From positions 1 to 30,180 of the forward strand of contig CANETG010000003.1 of the NCBI GenBank assembly GCA_947440875.1: a DNA stretch of 30,180 nt. The letters run 5' to 3'. The notes beneath the pieces are model-generated. The model was not told the origin of the DNA, did not search any database, and worked only from the letters and a program-made list of their open reading frames with translations. This DNA comes from Bacteriovoracaceae bacterium. Its GTDB lineage: Bacteria > Bdellovibrionota > Bacteriovoracia > Bacteriovoracales > Bacteriovoracaceae. Below are positions 1 to 6,968 of the stretch, in pieces (the stretch's first letter is position 1; every line of letters begins with the position of its first letter). The translations under genes were made by a program, and so were the position numbers.

Positions 1-42
1 GACTCTCTCATGACTCGCGTTTCAATGATCTACCGTTTCTAA
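1..42 (+). CDS. C-terminus of an outer-membrane beta-barrel protein (partial)
   Basis: Only the last 13 codons and a TAA (40-42) are inside the window. The tail reads DSLMTRVSMIYRF: alternating polar and hydrophobic residues with a terminal phenylalanine. This is the usual C-terminal beta-signal recognised by the BAM complex in outer-membrane barrel proteins. The next gene downstream also ends in F and is also a probable barrel, so the two may be related neighbours. A strong terminator follows 27 bases after the stop. The reading is short, so the call rests on the beta-signal and the terminator only. Confidence 0.55.
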   Translation, partial: DSLMTRVSMIYRF

Positions 43-69
43 TCCCTACGGGACTTAGAACTTAAAGAA

Positions 70-100
70 GGGTCAGCGAAAGCTGGCCCTTTTTTATTTT
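70..100 (+). terminator. Rho-independent terminator of the upstream barrel gene
   Basis: An 8-bp stem (GGGTCAGC, 70-77, with GCTGGCCC, 82-89, one G-T pair) is closed by a GAAA tetraloop and followed by TTTTTTATTTT (90-100). This is a textbook intrinsic terminator for rightward transcription. It separates the partial gene at the left edge from the barrel gene at 254. Confidence 0.9.
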
Positions 101-198
101 CACGAGTTGTTTCAGTGTCAGAGTGAAACCACTTCTTCATTTTTGCCCCTATCATTCATAGAAAATTCTTACTGACTCGTGGCGCAAGAGTAAATCAC

Positions 199-227
199 TT
201 CAATGTTGTAATCAATCTGAGTACAAT
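199..227 (+). promoter_or_regulatory. Candidate promoter of the barrel gene at 254
   Basis: TACAAT at 222-227 matches the sigma-70 -10 consensus at five of six bases. TTCAAT at 199-204 lies 17 bases upstream and is a weak -35. The predicted start near 234 gives a leader of about 20 bases. That leader contains AAGGAG (239-244), nine bases before the ATG. Confidence 0.4.
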
Positions 228-253
228 GTTTCAAATACAAGGAGTCCCCTCAA

Positions 254-1189
254 ATGAAAAAAGTGATTGTAGTGGCAGCGGCCCTCATGGCCTCAACGGT
301 TCAGGCATCTTCAGGGCTGGATTTTGGTGATCTCAACTTTTTCTTAAAGTCTGGTCAATTCAATATCACTTCTAATGTCAGTGTTCTTAACACTGAAGTT
401 GAAGACGAAGGCACTAGCACTCAATCTGAAACGAATGGTTACATTTTTGATAACCGTTTCACTGTCGGTGTGCTCGATAATCTCAACGTTTTTGTTGGAC
501 TTGATTATGCCTACGATAACAAGACCCAAGAATTTCTGGGTGCAGTAAAAGGGAATAGATCTACAAATGACGGAATTTCGAATCCTGCATTGGGCGCCAA
601 CTATCGTCTAATGAAACAGAGTGACGCCGCTGTAAATTTAGATTTCGGCGCTGTTGCGAGAGTCAGAATTATGGATGCTGAAATTGGTACTGAAGGCACA
701 GACGGACAGTACAATACAGGAAATCATTCTATCGAACTCAATTCAAGTGTCGGCCGCAAGTGGAATGAAGCCAATGAATTCCGTCTCACTGCCTCGGTTA
801 CTCAGCAACTCGATGGCGAAATCGAAGACTCAGGACCAGCTGGAAGTGTTGATTTTGAGACTGATCCTTCTACAGATATTTCCCTCACAGCTGCTTACCA
901 GTATCGCCCGGTTCAAGAGTTCATGATGGCGGTTGCTGTAAAAGCTACTCGCATCGGGGAAGTAGACTTCGTTAATAAAACTACCGATGATGAATCAACT
1001 GCAGAAGCTCATCTCGATTTTGACTTCACTTTCACCGCGAAATACCTCATCACTGAGACAATCATTGGGAAATTCAACTACGGCATGTCTCGCCTCGCTG
1101 AATACAATATAGAGACTAACGGAACAGACTCAGAACAAGCTAACCGCCACGCTAATTTCTACGGCATCGGTATCGACTTACTCTTCTAA
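254..1189 (+). CDS. Outer-membrane beta-barrel protein, porin-like
   Basis: A 311-aa secreted protein. Residues 1-18 form a signal peptide (MKK, hydrophobic core, then a likely cut at VQA|SS). The mature part is built of alternating strands with charged, Asn/Asp-rich loops, and it ends in GIGIDLLF, a terminal-Phe beta-signal. Its length suits a 10-14 strand barrel, but I recognise no specific family or substrate. An AAGGAG site nine bases before the ATG fixes the start. It is flanked by a terminator upstream and a convergent 57-aa gene that overlaps its stop by three bases, so it is probably monocistronic. Function beyond 'barrel in the outer membrane' is not supported. Confidence 0.85.
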   Translation: MKKVIVVAAALMASTVQASSGLDFGDLNFFLKSGQFNITSNVSVLNTEVEDEGTSTQSETNGYIFDNRFTVGVLDNLNVFVGLDYAYDNKTQEFLGAVKGNRSTNDGISNPALGANYRLMKQSDAAVNLDFGAVARVRIMDAEIGTEGTDGQYNTGNHSIELNSSVGRKWNEANEFRLTASVTQQLDGEIEDSGPAGSVDFETDPSTDISLTAAYQYRPVQEFMMAVAVKATRIGEVDFVNKTTDDESTAEAHLDFDFTFTAKYLITETIIGKFNYGMSRLAEYNIETNGTDSEQANRHANFYGIGIDLLF

Positions 1190-1359
1190 GATTTTTTCTC
1201 ATGCCTGCCAGTTTCACACTGGCAGGCAATGAGTAGCTCCATCAAATTTTCTTTCTCCCATTCAATACCAACTTCTCTCATCACACGTTCCAAGCTTTGA
1301 ATTTTATCTTCAAGTTCCGTAAGATGCTCAAGGAGCAGATTGCTATTCATAATGATCAT
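1186..1359 (-). CDS. Small coiled-coil protein, 57 aa, unknown function
   Basis: A leftward ORF begins MIIMNSNLLLEHLTELEDKI and stops at a TAG that overlaps the end of the barrel gene. Residues 8-30 have heptad-like spacing of Leu/Ile/Val, suggesting a short amphipathic helix or coiled coil. The C-terminal part has two Cys (CQC) and a basic end. GAGG (1365-1368 on the minus strand) lies five bases before the ATG. A -10 (TATGAT, 1381-1386) and a -35 (TTGTTT, 1404-1409) are spaced by 17. A perfect palindrome covers the -35 and most of the spacer. A complete set of start signals favours a real, regulated gene. No family is recognised. An alternative start is the internal Met at 1350. Confidence 0.5.
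   Translation of the reverse strand: MIIMNSNLLLEHLTELEDKIQSLERVMREVGIEWEKENLMELLIACQCETGRHEKKS
1202..1228. other. Perfect 11-bp hairpin in the 3' overlap region
   Basis: TGCCTGCCAGT (1202-1212) is exactly complementary to ACTGGCAGGCA (1218-1228), with a TTCAC loop. It sits 12 bases past the stop of the barrel gene and inside the C-terminal codons of the convergent 57-aa gene. There is no T-run after it on either strand (the T-tract at 1192-1197 precedes it on +). It is therefore not a canonical intrinsic terminator, but it could stabilise or end the barrel mRNA. Confidence 0.6.
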
Positions 1360-1380
1360 AAAAGCCTCGCTGTTACCGTA

Positions 1381-1409
1381 ATCATACTCTTGTTTGATAT
1401 ATCAAACAA
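1381..1409 (-). promoter_or_regulatory. Candidate promoter of the 57-aa gene
   Basis: On the minus strand TTGTTT (1409-1404) and TATGAT (1386-1381, five of six to consensus) are separated by 17 bases. The predicted start near 1374 leaves a 14-15-base leader that contains the GAGG ribosome site. The palindrome at 1388-1411 overlies this promoter. Confidence 0.45.
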
Positions 1410-1411
1410 GA
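1388..1411. promoter_or_regulatory. Perfect 24-bp palindrome, likely operator
   Basis: Each half reads TCTTGTTTGATA and the two halves meet with no mismatch. The palindrome overlaps the predicted -35 (1404-1409) and most of the 17-base spacer of the leftward promoter for the 57-aa gene. A bound dimer there would block RNA polymerase. It is also about 100 bases upstream of the rightward YejM-like gene. The regulator is unknown. The TTGAT/ATCAA half-sites are only two bases apart, which is not the four-base spacing of an FNR/CRP-type site. Confidence 0.65.
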
Positions 1412-1508
1412 AGGGAAATATTTCTCTGTTATAGAAGCTAAGTGCTCTTATTTGCTTTAAAATTCGCCATGCGCTGTTAGAATGAAAGAGTCTTCAACAA
1501 GGATCATC

Positions 1509-3029
1509 ATGGAACGCAGGCGATTTGCCCTCTCGTGGGGGAGGAAGATATTTTTTGGTCTGGGTTGGCCACTCCTGTGCCTCTTGAGTTTGATCTTTTT
1601 AAAGAGCGGAATTGTTCCAAAGGATACTGCTTCATTATTTTATTATTTTGTGACGACCGTGGGTTATTACGGACTCCTCACATCCGTTCTTTATTTTTGT
1701 CTCTACGTTCCGTTGGCACTTCTTTTTCCCACTTATTATTTCGTTAGACTCTGGTCTTCGTTTCTCATTCTTTTGACTTCCACAGCGATCCTCATTGATG
1801 GGGCGGTCTTTAGTGAGTTTCGTTTTCACATTAATCCATTAATTCTTAAAATTGTGACGACCCAAGGACTTGCGTTCATCTTTAATGGTTCCTTTTCTCC
1901 GTACGTCATTATTGCGGGTGTTGTTCTCTTCTTATTATTTGTTGTTTGGATTCGCGGTGAATTGCTCTGGAGAGTCATGCAGAGAAGATTTAGTAATCCA
2001 GTGAAGAACTGGTATCTACTTCTGATTCTTTTTTGTCTGGGAACATCACACCTCGTGTGGAGAAATCATCGGACGAGTTTCTTTGGGAATGAAATTACCC
2101 TCGCCTCGCTTTTCCCGCTGAACTACCAGGAAATTCTTTATCCGAAAATTCACACCGTAGAGGCTTTGGGTAAGGCCAGTTTCAATTATCCTAAAAAGGA
2201 TTTGAAGTGTAAGCCGAAGTCTCTTCCTCATCTCGTTTTTGTCGTGATGGATGAGATCGGCAGTAGTGCTTTGAATGAAAGTGAAACTCCCTACTTTCTT
2301 CATCTTCAACGCCACGGAATGAATTTCACGACCCACTTGAGCGGCGGCGGAAGCATGGAGGATAATCTCTTTCGGTTGATTTACGGCATCCCAGCGTCTT
2401 ATCGCCCAGAAGCGAGTGAACCAGCACTCATGAATGAATTACAAAAAGTCGGCTACGAGTTGGTTGTTTTTTCTTCGCGAAAGATTCCAGGACTTCCTCG
2501 TCAGCAAAACGTCTGGGCAGATTGGTCACTCAAAGAAAGAAATCTGGAAAAGCCTTTGATTCTTTTCTTTGATCTCGGGACAGGAACTCCGAGAGAAGTA
2601 GATGAAAAACTGAAAATGACTTTTACGAACTTGCAGACATCGAAGCTTCTTCTGGGAAGTACGATCGTCATTACGAGTAATCATCAATCGGAGTGGGAAA
2701 TGGTTCCGATGACTCTGATTCCTTCCGATCGAGAAAAAGGTCTGTGGCAACACCGGACGACTCACTATGATGTCACTCCGACGATCATGAAAAGAATTCT
2801 GAATTGTTCAACGAATCTCGGTGCCTACACTAATGGGAAAATGCTGACGGATTCACCATCTAAAGATTGGGAAATATTTGGCAATGAGAATGCGTTTCGG
2901 ATTGTGGATTTCACCAATCACAGCATCATCGAGTCTGATTGGCATGGAAAAATTAGTTCTGGCGACACGGCCAGAGGCGAGCTTGTTCTCAAGGCTTCTA
3001 GAGAAATGTCACGCTTCTATAGAAGATAG
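1509..3029 (+). CDS. YejM/PbgA-like inner-membrane protein with sulfatase-fold domain
   Basis: 506 aa. About five hydrophobic segments lie in residues 15-185, followed by a periplasmic alkaline-phosphatase/sulfatase-superfamily domain from about residue 240. The layout and motifs recall enterobacterial YejM/PbgA, which senses LPS and controls LpxC stability. Examples are SGGGSMEDNLFRLIYGIPAS (family: SGN-T--GIF-L-YGLPG) and THYDVTPTIMKRIL near the C-terminus. At the usual metal/nucleophile positions it has VVMDEIG (Asp248) and Ser282 in place of the family Thr, so hydrolase activity is doubtful. The ATG at 1509 is preferred over an in-frame ATG at 1482 because AAGGA (1499-1503) lies five bases before it and nothing precedes 1482. 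It overlaps convergent rlmC by 21 bases. The exact role here is inferred. Confidence 0.7.
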   Translation: MERRRFALSWGRKIFFGLGWPLLCLLSLIFLKSGIVPKDTASLFYYFVTTVGYYGLLTSVLYFCLYVPLALLFPTYYFVRLWSSFLILLTSTAILIDGAVFSEFRFHINPLILKIVTTQGLAFIFNGSFSPYVIIAGVVLFLLFVVWIRGELLWRVMQRRFSNPVKNWYLLLILFCLGTSHLVWRNHRTSFFGNEITLASLFPLNYQEILYPKIHTVEALGKASFNYPKKDLKCKPKSLPHLVFVVMDEIGSSALNESETPYFLHLQRHGMNFTTHLSGGGSMEDNLFRLIYGIPASYRPEASEPALMNELQKVGYELVVFSSRKIPGLPRQQNVWADWSLKERNLEKPLILFFDLGTGTPREVDEKLKMTFTNLQTSKLLLGSTIVITSNHQSEWEMVPMTLIPSDREKGLWQHRTTHYDVTPTIMKRILNCSTNLGAYTNGKMLTDSPSKDWEIFGNENAFRIVDFTNHSIIESDWHGKISSGDTARGELVLKASREMSRFYRR

Positions 3030-4133
3030 TCGTTTCAGGAGGACTAAGGTCTCGAAGTGTTCCGTATGGGGGAACATATCAAAAATTTGGACTTTCTCCG
3101 TTGCATAAAATGGGGACAATAATTTGAGGTCTTTCCCCAGAGATTCGACGGAGCAGCTTGAGTAAATGATATATTCTGGTAACGCTTTGGTGAGAATCTG
3201 TAGCGTTTCAGCGAGTCCCCGTCGAGGGGGATTTACCAAAATGAGGTTGGGCTTTTTATTGGCAATAATCTCTTGGGAATTTTCGGCAGCAAGATGGAGA
3301 AACGAAAGATGCTTCATGCCAAGGGACTGTGCCGTATCACTGGCAGTCTTCACCGCCTCAGCATTGACTTCAATCCCGACCGCAGCTTTGACGAACTCTG
3401 CGGCATGAAAACTAAATGCTCCTTGCCCCGAAAATAATTCAAGGAACTGTGAAATGTTTTTTTCTTTTACCCATTCCGCCGCCGTGGAATAAAGTTTGAT
3501 CGCGACTTTCTGATTTGTCTGCACAAACCCCTGGGGGCGGAGTTTCAGCTTAAATTGATCGTAGTTTTGCTGGATAAAGTTTTCCGGTCCTAAAAGAATT
3601 TCTTCTTCACCTTCGAGAATCGCCTGATGAATCGGCTGGATATTTACCGAGACAGATTTTATTTCCGGATGCATCGACAGAAGCGAGGGAAGGTTTTTTC
3701 GAATTCTATCGAGTCCTTCTTTTGACCGAAGAACGAATCGAACGTAACTTTCATCACCATGGAATATGATGATTCCCTTGAGCTCACCTTTTTTCTCTTT
3801 GATCTGATAGGGCACTAATTTCGCCGTTCTAATAAAGGGAATAAGGTCATGAAGGATTTCATTGATCACGGGGTCGTGAACTGGGCAATCAAGTATTTCT
3901 TTTTCAATTAGTCCCAGTACTGGTTTCTCAGAAGTACCCGTCACTACGATCTTGGCCTTGTTGCGGAAACCAGTTTCTGGAGATCTCACGGTTGGTAAAA
4001 GAGGAATTGAGAGGGGCGAGAGTGCCCTCTTTAATGTCTCTTCTTTCAGGAGAATTTGTCCGGAGTAGTCCATCTGCAGGAGTGTGCAGGATCGACAAAT
4101 ATTCTCTTTAAAATAAGCGCAGGCTACGGGCAT
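3009..4133 (-). CDS. rlmC: 23S rRNA (uracil-747-C5)-methyltransferase RlmC
   Basis: 374 aa, the same size as E. coli RlmC (375). It transfers a methyl group from SAM to a uridine of 23S rRNA. Cys5, Cys13 and Cys16 in MPVACAYFKENICRSC, plus a later Cys in ILDCPVHD, fit the family [4Fe-4S] cluster. GFRNKAKIVVTG, LRFVLRS, VNIQPIHQAILEGE, LFSGQGAFSFH (SAM loop) and NPPRRG follow in family order. The catalytic Cys327 is in IYSSCSVESLGKDL and the base Glu361 in DMFPHTEHFE. I chose the ATG at 4133 because it matches the family N-terminus. A TTG at 4178 would add 15 residues and overlap the divergent mtgA. No clear ribosome site precedes it. The lack of the N-terminal TRAM domain separates it from the RlmD-like gene at 10262. 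Confidence 0.92.
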   Translation of the reverse strand: MPVACAYFKENICRSCTLLQMDYSGQILLKEETLKRALSPLSIPLLPTVRSPETGFRNKAKIVVTGTSEKPVLGLIEKEILDCPVHDPVINEILHDLIPFIRTAKLVPYQIKEKKGELKGIIIFHGDESYVRFVLRSKEGLDRIRKNLPSLLSMHPEIKSVSVNIQPIHQAILEGEEEILLGPENFIQQNYDQFKLKLRPQGFVQTNQKVAIKLYSTAAEWVKEKNISQFLELFSGQGAFSFHAAEFVKAAVGIEVNAEAVKTASDTAQSLGMKHLSFLHLAAENSQEIIANKKPNLILVNPPRRGLAETLQILTKALPEYIIYSSCSVESLGKDLKLLSPFYATEKVQIFDMFPHTEHFETLVLLKRLSSIEA

Positions 4134-4150
4134 AGGATATAATCTATCCT
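4134..4150. promoter_or_regulatory. Inverted repeat and TATAAT between rlmC and mtgA
   Basis: AGGATA (4134-4139) and TATCCT (4145-4150) form a 6-bp inverted repeat around TAATC. TATAAT at 4138-4143 is a perfect -10 for rightward mtgA, with a predicted start near 4150 and a leader of about 14 bases. No good -35 is visible. The repeat lies directly next to the rlmC start codon, so it may affect both genes, but it could also be chance around an AT-rich -10. Confidence 0.35.
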
Positions 4151-4163
4151 GAGACAGAGATGA

Positions 4164-4916
4164 ATGAAAGTACCCCAACGGAATCAGATTTTAATCTTCG
4201 GAATCCTCAGCACCCTCCTTTTGATGGTGGTCATTCCTGTGACTATTTATTTTTCCCACGAGGGGGCTGAACTGCAAAAGGGTTATCCTCACCGAAGCTC
4301 TGATGCTGATGACGCTGAAATTGAGATAAAAAGATCAAAACCTAAGTCCTGGACGACTCTGTCCGGAATTTCTCGTTACGCTCAGTCGGCGATTGTCCTT
4401 TCAGAGGACTGGAGCTTTTACCAGCATGATGGGTTTGATGGCGAGCAGATGAAAGTCGCATTCGAAGAAGCGGCCAGCGGCGGGAGAGTGAGAGGGGCCT
4501 CAACGATTACTCAGCAGATGGTGAAAAACGTCTGGTTAAGTCATGATCGGACTCTCTGGAGGAAGCTCAATGAATTGATACTTTCCTATAAAGTAGACAG
4601 AGACCTCCCCAAGAAAAAAATTCTGGAGATCTATCTGAATGTCATAGAATACGGTCCGCGGATTTATGGAATCTCACGAGCTTCTTTCCACTATTTTAAA
4701 AAACATCCTTCTGCCCTTTCTCCGCGAGAATCTGCTTTCCTTGCCATGCTTCTCCCAAGTCCCAAAAGATACTATGTTTCGTTTCAAAAAAAGAAGCTCA
4801 CTAAGTTCGCGAAGAAAAGAATCGATCAGATTCTAGTCAAGATGAGAATGGGGAAGGCGATTACTCCCGCGGAGTACCAATCAGAGAGAGATGCAAAATT
4901 TTTTTGGGAGAACTGA
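4164..4916 (+). CDS. mtgA: Monofunctional biosynthetic peptidoglycan transglycosylase
   Basis: 250 aa, GT51 family. It polymerises lipid II into glycan strands at the periplasmic face of the inner membrane, without a transpeptidase domain. A single N-terminal membrane anchor covers residues 9-29. The catalytic Glu81 is in VLSEDWSFYQHDGFD. GASTITQQMVKN (111-122) and YLNVIEYG (157-164) are the next GT51 motifs, followed by SPRESAFLAMLLPSP. Length and motif order match E. coli MtgA. It runs divergently from rlmC with a 30-base gap, and its TGA abuts the stop of convergent trmL with no spacer. The ribosome site is weak. Confidence 0.93.
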   Translation: MKVPQRNQILIFGILSTLLLMVVIPVTIYFSHEGAELQKGYPHRSSDADDAEIEIKRSKPKSWTTLSGISRYAQSAIVLSEDWSFYQHDGFDGEQMKVAFEEAASGGRVRGASTITQQMVKNVWLSHDRTLWRKLNELILSYKVDRDLPKKKILEIYLNVIEYGPRIYGISRASFHYFKKHPSALSPRESAFLAMLLPSPKRYYVSFQKKKLTKFAKKRIDQILVKMRMGKAITPAEYQSERDAKFFWEN

Positions 4917-5378
4917 TCAGAGATGTCTCAGGCACTCGTAGGCGACAGTCGTTGCGACGTTGGATAGGTTGAGGGACCTTATGTGCTGTGAGAACATGGG
5001 GAGGCGATAAGTCTGATCGACGTACTCGCTCTCAAATTCGTAAGGAAAGCCTCGGGTTTCTCCGCCGAAAATAAGATAACAGTCGCGTTGGTAGGGAGCA
5101 TCGTAATGAATGTTTCTTCCGTAGTTCTCAAAAAATATGAGCTTTTTTTTGGCAGGCTTTTCGCGCATAAGAAAATCTTCCCACGACTCGAATTCTCTTA
5201 ACTGAACATGTTTCCAATAATCGAGCCCCGCACGTCTGACGGCTTTTTCATCGATCTCAAATCCGTAGGGTTTGATGAGAATAAGTTCGAGGTCAAGGGC
5301 GACACAAGTGCGCCCGATACTCCCCGTGTTACCGGGAATTTCGGGCGCAAATAAAACGACTTTGAAATTATTTGGCAT
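4917..5378 (-). CDS. trmL: tRNA (cytidine/uridine-34 2'-O)-methyltransferase TrmL
   Basis: 153 aa, SPOUT family. It methylates the ribose of the wobble base in certain leucine tRNAs. The N-terminal FAPEIPGNTGSIGRTC, the GGETRGFPYEF segment and the C-terminal RSLNLSNVATTVAYECL are the three knot motifs of TrmL/YibK, and the length is typical. The start codon lies inside the end of pepA (overlap 11 bases: ATGCCAAATAA contains the pepA stop), so translation is probably coupled to pepA and the two share a leftward transcript. The stop touches that of mtgA on the other strand. Confidence 0.92.
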   Translation of the reverse strand: MPNNFKVVLFAPEIPGNTGSIGRTCVALDLELILIKPYGFEIDEKAVRRAGLDYWKHVQLREFESWEDFLMREKPAKKKLIFFENYGRNIHYDAPYQRDCYLIFGGETRGFPYEFESEYVDQTYRLPMFSQHIRSLNLSNVATTVAYECLRHL

Positions 5379-6897
5379 TCATCAAAAGGTGAGTAAGCGT
5401 TCTCACCATAAGACCAGAGGCTCCACTAGCGGAACAATAAGGAAGATGCGATTGAGAATCAACAACTCCGGCGACATCGAGGTGCGCCCATTTCACATCA
5501 TTCTTAATGAACTCTTCAAGGAAAGCAGCACCGATGGCGGTCCCAGCTCTCATCGGTGTACCGATGTTCCGAAGATCTGCCGTTTTAGATTTGATGTCCT
5601 GTCTCCACTCATGAATGATCGGGAGCTGCCACATGTATTCGTCTTGTGCTTTGGCCGATCCAAGAACTTCAGTGATCCATTTCTGATCGTTCCCAAGAAT
5701 GGCACAGACTTGATTCCCGAGAGCAACCAAACAAGCTCCCGTCAGTGTTGCAGCGTCGACGATGCAGTGAGGATTTAAATCACAAGCGTAGTCGAGAGCG
5801 TCTGCGAGGATAAGTCGTCCTTCTGCATCGGTATTGAGAACTTCAACGGTTTTGCCATTTCTCGCTGTGATAATCGCATCCGGAAAAGTCGCCAGTGAGT
5901 TAATGGCATTATCTGTGATCGCAAGAATACACGTAATTTTCACGGGAGCTTTTTCAAGCACAGCTGCGCGGAACGCTCCGTACACAGTCGCTGAGCCACC
6001 CATGTCGTACTTCATACCGGCCATGCTCGTGCCTGGCTTGATACAGTATCCGCCCGTATCGAAAGTGATTCCTTTTCCAACGAGAGCGATGTGCTTTGTT
6101 TTTGAAGTCATGCGGGCAGGCTCATACGTCAAGTGGACAAGGCGTGGTTCATACGCAGAACCAGTGTTCACGGAAAGAAAGAGATTCATTCTCTCTTTTT
6201 GAATCTGCGCTTTATTCAGGATTTTCATCTTCACGGATTTAAGATTTTTCTTCACGTCCGCTTCGATCCGACGGGCGTATTCTTCAGAGTGAAGGACATT
6301 GGGAGCTTCGTTGATAAAATCTTTAACGATGTTGATCGACTGAGTGATATTCCGGACGGATGTCAGAGCTTTTTCAAGCTTAGCGGAGTTCTTTTTTTCA
6401 ACGTGAGCGAGGATCACAGTTTGCTCCATCGCCTCAGGCTTTTTCGATTTATAAGTGTCGAAAGAATAATCAGTCATGTGAAGTGATTCGGCCATGAGAG
6501 TGGCAGCGAGAACTTCATCACGGACGACGTTGAACCCGGGAACATCAAAAGCAACTGTTTGAAATTTACCTTTTACCGACTTGAAGATTTTTGCAGTTGT
6601 CTTGCGTAGATCTTCTGCGGACATTTTTCCACGCTCTCCAAGACCAACGACAAGAACGGTTTCACCCATCGCTCCACTGAAGGTGAGAGTTTCATCCTTT
6701 CCGGCCTTGAAATTTTTCAGTGAACGAAGTCCCTGGAATTCTTCCTTAAGAGTTTTATCTACCCAGTGATCAACCGAAAGAGATGTTTCGGCTTTAGCAC
6801 CTTTAGTTTTAGCTGTGGTCGTTTTCTGGAAAGCAGAGAGGACTTTAAGTTCAGCTGAGAGAAACTTATCGCCACTGAGGTCGACTGTGAGTTGCAT
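5368..6897 (-). CDS. pepA: Leucyl aminopeptidase, M17 family
   Basis: 509 aa. A cytoplasmic, probably hexameric exopeptidase that removes N-terminal residues using two metal ions. The N-terminal alpha/beta domain covers about residues 1-190. In the catalytic domain the metal ligands are all present: Lys275 and Asp280 (VGKGITFDTGG), Asp298 (KYDMGG), and Asp357 and Glu359 in NTDAEGRL. The catalytic Lys287 (CIKP) and Arg361 are also present. AAGGAG six to seven bases before the ATG fixes the start. trmL overlaps its 3' end. PepA of E. coli also binds DNA at cer/xer sites; nothing here shows that function. Confidence 0.93.
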   Translation of the reverse strand: MQLTVDLSGDKFLSAELKVLSAFQKTTTAKTKGAKAETSLSVDHWVDKTLKEEFQGLRSLKNFKAGKDETLTFSGAMGETVLVVGLGERGKMSAEDLRKTTAKIFKSVKGKFQTVAFDVPGFNVVRDEVLAATLMAESLHMTDYSFDTYKSKKPEAMEQTVILAHVEKKNSAKLEKALTSVRNITQSINIVKDFINEAPNVLHSEEYARRIEADVKKNLKSVKMKILNKAQIQKERMNLFLSVNTGSAYEPRLVHLTYEPARMTSKTKHIALVGKGITFDTGGYCIKPGTSMAGMKYDMGGSATVYGAFRAAVLEKAPVKITCILAITDNAINSLATFPDAIITARNGKTVEVLNTDAEGRLILADALDYACDLNPHCIVDAATLTGACLVALGNQVCAILGNDQKWITEVLGSAKAQDEYMWQLPIIHEWRQDIKSKTADLRNIGTPMRAGTAIGAAFLEEFIKNDVKWAHLDVAGVVDSQSHLPYCSASGASGLMVRTLTHLLMNAK

Positions 6898-6933
6898 TAG
6901 GGACTCCTTTATATGCAGCTATATTGCCATTTC

Positions 6934-6962
6934 TTGAAGGAAAGGTGAACCTCGTGTACCTT
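6934..6962 (+). promoter_or_regulatory. Candidate promoter giving a leaderless lptF mRNA
   Basis: TTGAAG (6934-6939), 17 bases, then TACCTT (6957-6962). The ATG of lptF begins seven bases after the hexamer, where transcription would be expected to start. No ribosome site is visible directly upstream of the ATG. Confidence 0.35.
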
Positions 6963-6968
6963 TGATTT

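Noticed and set aside
1392..1407. FNR/CRP-like site in the palindrome (TTGAT and ATCAA half-sites)
   Set aside because: The half-sites are two bases apart; FNR-type sites need four. The longer palindrome is better read as an unknown operator.
4176..4178. TTG start for rlmC 15 codons upstream
   Set aside because: It would overlap divergent mtgA, and the ATG at 4133 gives the family N-terminus and length.
5272..5778. Rightward 168-codon ORF over trmL and pepA
   Set aside because: Antisense shadow of two conserved genes; no start signals.
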